Below, one piece after another: positions 59,232 to 64,000 of a stretch of 64,000 nt of DNA. Made by a program: the position numbers and the translations under genes. Position 1 is the first letter of the stretch, and each line of letters begins with the position of its first letter. The notes under the pieces were generated by a model that saw only the letters and a list, made by a program, of their open reading frames with translations, made no database searches and was not told the DNA's origin. The stretch covers positions 1 through 64,000 of the forward strand of contig MCFH01000029.1 in the NCBI GenBank assembly GCA_002104945.1. Direction: 5' to 3'. This DNA comes from Piromyces finnis (lineage: Eukaryota; Neocallimastigomycota; Neocallimastigomycetes; Neocallimastigales; Neocallimastigaceae).

Positions 59232-61162
59232 TATTTACATTACAAGCAATACCAACAATGTAAACAATAAAATCATGTACTTAGAATTTTTAGTATGGAC
59301 TATGTTAGTTATGTTTTCATTATGAATTAAAAAAGATTGTATGGCCAATTCCTTATATAATTTTTCATAGTAATTCTTTGGAATAATAAATGAAGAAAGG
59401 ATGAAAATATCCTGTTTTTCAAACTCTTTTTCTTTTTAGTTTATTATATTCTTATTATTATTTACATAAAGTTAGCTAATTACCTAGTCCTTCATTTACT
59501 CTTACAAATAATGCACTTTTACTTATTTCAATACATCTTTTATATAATAAATTAAACTATTTACTATATTATTAATTCATTCATCATATATTATTATTTA
59601 TTTATTTAAATTATTTAATGATAATTTACTCTTGGACTATATATAAATATGGGAAACATATAAAATGGAATGTTTATAATTAAATATAAAGTGCATCTTA
59701 TTAATATAATTATAAAATTAATTTCTAGCCTTTATTTTTAATTTATTTATATATAACCTTAAATTATAACTAATTTTTTAAAAAAAAAAAAAAGGAACTT
59801 TAAAAAGAATAGAATAGAACAAAAAATAATATTAATAGAATGAAATGGAATTAAATTTTGATCAACCCTAACATCATTATAATTAAATCGTATGTAAAGG
59901 GTTTTTTGATAATGTTTATAGTAACACTAATGAATAAATAAATAAAAAGAGCAATTAATAATAATAGCTATTAAAGATATCTTTTAATACAGCATATTAT
60001 TTAAGCTAAATACTCACTTTACTATAATTATAATTTCATATATAAACACTTTTTTTTTCTTTTAATCCTTGCCAATTCATTAAAAACATTATGGTTGATC
60101 AAGGTTTTACCACCATTACACAAATTAATTAAATCAGAATAAATAAATAATGTAGATTATAAATATTTTATAGTATAAATAAATAATTAAATTATTTATT
60201 AATAAAATTTAAGTATCAATGTAAATATGAATTTCTTTTTTTTATTATTTATTTATTTATTTAAAAGATTTTATTAGTAGTATTTATTAGTAACAATAGT
60301 AGTGTAGTAATAATGACAATAGTAATAGTAATGGTATATTTAATTCTCATTATAAATAGAATTAATAGTATTACTACAATAACTGTAATTGTTGTTGTTA
60401 TGTTATGGCAAATAATTTATATCCACCCCTTTTTTTAAAAAATTTTTTATTCCTCTTTTTCCTTTTTTTAAAAAAAAAAAAAAGAAAATATAAAATTACA
60501 CAAAAATAATTAAATTAATTAAATTTCAATTCATATTACACAATAAAGCAAGTATTAATGGTAACTTTAGCTTTATAAGAAAAATTAGCAGCAGAAAGAT
60601 TATTTTTTTGTAATTTTGCTTATGTTGCACCATTTTATTATTTAACTTTCTTTATAAAAATAAAATAAATATTAATTAGAAGTTTAACTATTATTTAAAA
60701 AGAAAAAGCATTAAATAAAGTTCTTTATTTGTTTACTTTGGTGTTTTATTTTTCTTTTTAGTTTATTATTTTCCTATATATTAAATAAAACAATAAATAA
60801 ATTATTTTTTATTATTCAATAGTTATATTTAATATTATTTATTTTCTATATTATTTATTATTATTATTATTTATTATTATTATTCAATATTTAATTTCTT
60901 TTTTAAAAAGATACTTTTATTGATCTAAAATAGCCAATCATATTTTAGAGCATATTAAAAATATTATGAGAAATTAAATATAATAGTTAAAGTAGAGTTT
61001 AATAAAATTTATTATTATAAATGGTAATGAAATATAAAGTGAAATATATCTCTTTGTATTATAATATATAAATGTTTTGACAAATTTATATATTTTATTT
61101 ATTTTAATACAAAAGAAATGATAAAATGGTAAGAGCATAGAACCTTTTTCCAAAGTTGCCAT
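59232..61162 (-). CDS. Possible spliced gene of unknown function
   Basis: Minus-strand exon-like segments: a start MATLEK at 61162 with a donor-like GT; DLINLCNGGKTLINHNVFNE at about 60140-60060; HYKHYQKTLYIRFNYNDV at about 59930-59840; and a last segment of about 65 codons (59440-59232) with FIIPKNYYEKLYKELAIQ, ending in a strongly hydrophobic run of about 12 residues before the stop. That C-terminus could be a tail anchor or a GPI-anchor signal. Splice borders and frame continuity are not proven. It could be a decayed gene. Confidence 0.3.
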
Positions 61163-61338
61163 TTATATACATAATTACCAAATCACAAGATCTCTTTAAA
61201 CTTTTTAAACTTTTACATAAATATTGAAGTGCGATTGAATCTTCTATATATAAAAAAAACTTAGCATTCTTTTAGAAAATAATGGATGGTGAGTTTTATG
61301 GACTAGAAATTTTAGGGAAAGGAAGAAAGAGGGAAAGA

Positions 61339-61340
61339 AT

Positions 61341-61399
<59 letters not shown>

Positions 61400-61594
61400 T
61401 TATTTATTATTTATTATTTATTTATTATTTATTATTTATTATTTATTATTTATTTATTATTTATTATTTATTTATTATTTATTTATTTATTTATTTATTT
61501 ATTATTTATTTATTTATTTATTATTTATTTATTTGTTTATTATTTATTTATTTATTTATTTATTATTTATTTATTTATTTGTTTGTTTGTTTGT

Positions 61595-61653
<59 letters not shown>

Positions 61654-61656
61654 TTT
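61339..61656. repeat. (TTTA)n / (TTAT)n microsatellite
   Basis: About 320 bp of ATTT-type repeats with ATT and GTTT variants. A plus-strand ORF through it (starting 61282) is Leu/Tyr/Phe-only after 30 codons and is not a gene. Confidence 0.95.
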
Positions 61657-61659
61657 TAT

Positions 61660-63030
61660 AAATACCATTATTTATACTTTTTTTTTTTTCTTAAATAAAT
61701 AATGAATATAAATAAAATTACTTTTTTTTCGCTTGATAGTAATAAATTGTATTTTGGGTAGTATATTACAAATATATCTTCTATTTTATTGTAAAAATAA
61801 TAAAAGATTAAAAAAGTCCAGCTATTATTTTAATTTATTATAGGTAAAACATAACTGCATAACTGCATAATTAAGAATTAAAAGAATAGATTTAATTAGT
61901 CATAAAAAGTTTTGTTGAATGTTGAATAATTATAATTACTTTTTTTTTTAATTATTTAAATATATATTATATTAAATAAAAATAAATATAAACAAATATT
62001 CAAAATAAAAATATAGGAATTGAAATGAAAAGGAAACATACAATACTTGTTATGTCTAACATCTACTTTAAATAATTTGATTATAATAATTTATCATACA
62101 ATACATATAAATTGAAAATAAAATTAAAATATTATCCATACCTTACATTACATACATATACATATTTATACATTGAATACATTATAATTCTTTGTTATTT
62201 TTGTTATTTTTTCATTAAAGCTATAGGATTAGATTATATTAAAAAGGTTAGAGTATTTAAAAAAAAAACTTTTTTTTTTTGTTATTATTTTTGAACAAGA
62301 AACAGAAATTGTTTGTTTGTTGTTGTTATTATTAAATGTTATATCATTATCAATATTGTATTTATTATATTTATTTATAATAATTATTAAACCATTTTAT
62401 TATTTTTTTAGTATTACCAATATTAAAATTTTATTTTTAAAAAAAGTTTATTGAAAGGCATGTAATTACAACGAAATAGCATAAATATATTCATATAATA
62501 TTAAAATTATTAAGATAATAATTTTAAGTAAAAATACATCAAGACTATCAAATAAATAAAAGAGATAATTGTAAATGAGTCCAAAGTAAGGTTATATACT
62601 CAATTATAAATTTCATTTTTTTCTTTTTTTTTGTGATAAATATTACGAAAATAATAATATCAGTAATATTAAAAATTAAAATATTAATTACTTTATATTT
62701 AATTATTATATGAGTAATAATCATTTCATGTATCATAACTATTTATATCTTCACATTTATATGAAAAACAACATGAAATATTCTTTTTTATTTATTTATT
62801 AATTTTCAATACGAGTATTTTTTAATAACATTAAAAATATTAAAAAGTAACATTCTCTTAAAAATGTTATTTGACAACTATATGATTTGATATTTATTAT
62901 CTATTTCTTATATAACTTTTGAAATTAGATTATTTAATAATAATAAAAGAAAAAATTATAATATTATTATCGTTTACAAAGTATTTTATTTTATAATTCA
63001 ATGTGTGTTGGTTTGATAAGTATAACTAAC
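61660..63030. other. AT-rich DNA, no gene recognised
   Basis: Only short chance ORFs and A/T runs. Confidence 0.5.
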
Positions 63031-63033
63031 CAA

Positions 63034-63041
63034 CAACTAAA

Positions 63042-63108
<67 letters not shown>

Positions 63109-63117
63109 CTAACTAAC

Positions 63118-63164
<47 letters not shown>

Positions 63165-63293
63165 CTAACTAACTAACTAACTAATTAACTAACTAACTAA
63201 CTAACTAACTAAATAACTAAATAAATAAATAAATAAATAACTAACTAACTAACTAAATAAATAAATAAATAAATAACTAACTAACTAACTAAT

Positions 63294-63358
<65 letters not shown>

Positions 63359-63401
63359 AACTAACTAACTAACTAATTAACTAACTAACTAACTAACTAA
63401 C

Positions 63402-63476
<75 letters not shown>

Positions 63477-63506
63477 ATAAATAACTAAATAAATAAATAA
63501 ATAAAT
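63034..63506. repeat. Compound (AACT)n/(AAAT)n microsatellite
   Basis: Alternating blocks of AACT and AAAT repeats over about 470 bp. The blocks change phase several times (AACT to AAAT and back, with AATT breaks), forming a higher-order pattern of roughly 60-120 bp. Confidence 0.95.
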
Positions 63507-64000
63507 ATAATTTAAAATTAATTTTTTTTATTAGGAAAAATTTCACATTTAAAAAAAGCTATGTTACACAGAAACAAATTATAATATAATTTTTTTTAAA
63601 AATAATATAAATGAAATGAAAATTAGTTTCAAAGAAATCAAAAGTTGTAATTTAAAAAGGTAATTATAATATTTTATTTTGAAATGAAAAGATTAATTAG
63701 TATATATATTTAAGGAGTTATATATAAAATATTTAGACTTTATATGTTTGTTTCTTTTTTTATATTTACAATTCCATTTAAATTTTAAATTAATATACAA
63801 TTTTTAGAAAAAAGTTTGAATTATTAATTTGAAATTTCAAATTATAATGAATATATTTTTATTACATTATATATAATTATTTTTATTTTATTTTTGTATT
63901 GCTATTTTTATCCACTTTTTATTTCAACTAATATATTAGTGTTAGGTTTAAAATAGAATATATATTGTATATTTCATCTTTAATTTTAAGATTTTTTATT
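63507..64000. other. AT-rich DNA to window end
   Basis: No gene, RNA or repeat element recognised. Confidence 0.5.

Noticed and set aside
61282-61698. 138-codon plus-strand ORF rich in Leu, Tyr, Phe and Ile
   Set aside because: It is the translation of the (TTTA)n microsatellite; only its first 30 codons have mixed composition.
63034-63506. (AACT)n/(AAAT)n block as a telomere
   Set aside because: No G-rich strand and no telomere-like unit; it is a compound microsatellite followed by ordinary AT-rich DNA.

Overview
The window is extremely AT-rich eukaryotic nuclear DNA. It is full of homopolymer runs, (AAT)n, (TTTA)n and (AACT)n microsatellites and Asn-rich proteins, and most of it is transposons with a few host genes between them. 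The best fit is an anaerobic gut fungus (Neocallimastigomycota). The reasons are the base composition, a GTP-type phosphoenolpyruvate carboxykinase (known from Neocallimastix, whereas most fungi use the ATP type), and a many-exon TmcB-like membrane protein gene. This is an inference; no marker here is decisive.

Layout. 1-1162: a long inverted repeat (foldback). 1163-6611: Ty3/gypsy element 1 (minus strand), pol intact, gag broken. 6612-7117: a tRNA-headed, SINE-like insert inside element 1 gag. 7122-14156: Ty3/gypsy element 2 (plus strand), complete, with 859-bp LTRs. 14157-14290: the rest of the element 1 gag remnant. 15354-22580: a stack of Ty3/gypsy insertions, each ending at the tetranucleotide TAAA, piled up against a tRNA-Thr(CGT) gene at 22591-22662. 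The stack holds an inverted LTR scrap, a lone LTR (split by a 1.1-kb LTR-like insert), a complete gag-protease element lacking RT and integrase (17167-21714), and a solo LTR of the element 2 family. 22727-23412: a 5'-truncated LINE. 23780 to about 29330 (possibly 31134): an intron-rich TmcB-like gene, minus strand. 34579-35667: a 7-TM orphan gene, plus strand. 35872-54088: nested LINEs, all minus strand, one with an intact 1508-codon ORF. 55385-57292: the GTP-PEPCK gene, minus strand. 57700-64000: AT-rich DNA with microsatellites and a few exon-like segments.

How the parts fit. Two LTR-retrotransposon families insert with 4-bp target duplications exactly 14 bp from the 5' end of a Pol III unit: the tRNA-Thr gene, and a tRNA-like promoter. 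This Ty3-like targeting explains the 7-kb pile-up. All three gypsy elements keep the same gag/pol -1 frameshift signal: a T_TTA_AA(T/C) heptamer at the gag stop, followed 6-7 nt later by a 6-7-bp stem with an 8-nt loop. The LINEs instead insert into each other's repeated 5' UTR monomers.

Limits: exon borders in the spliced genes were read by eye from GT/AG and reading frame; they are approximate.
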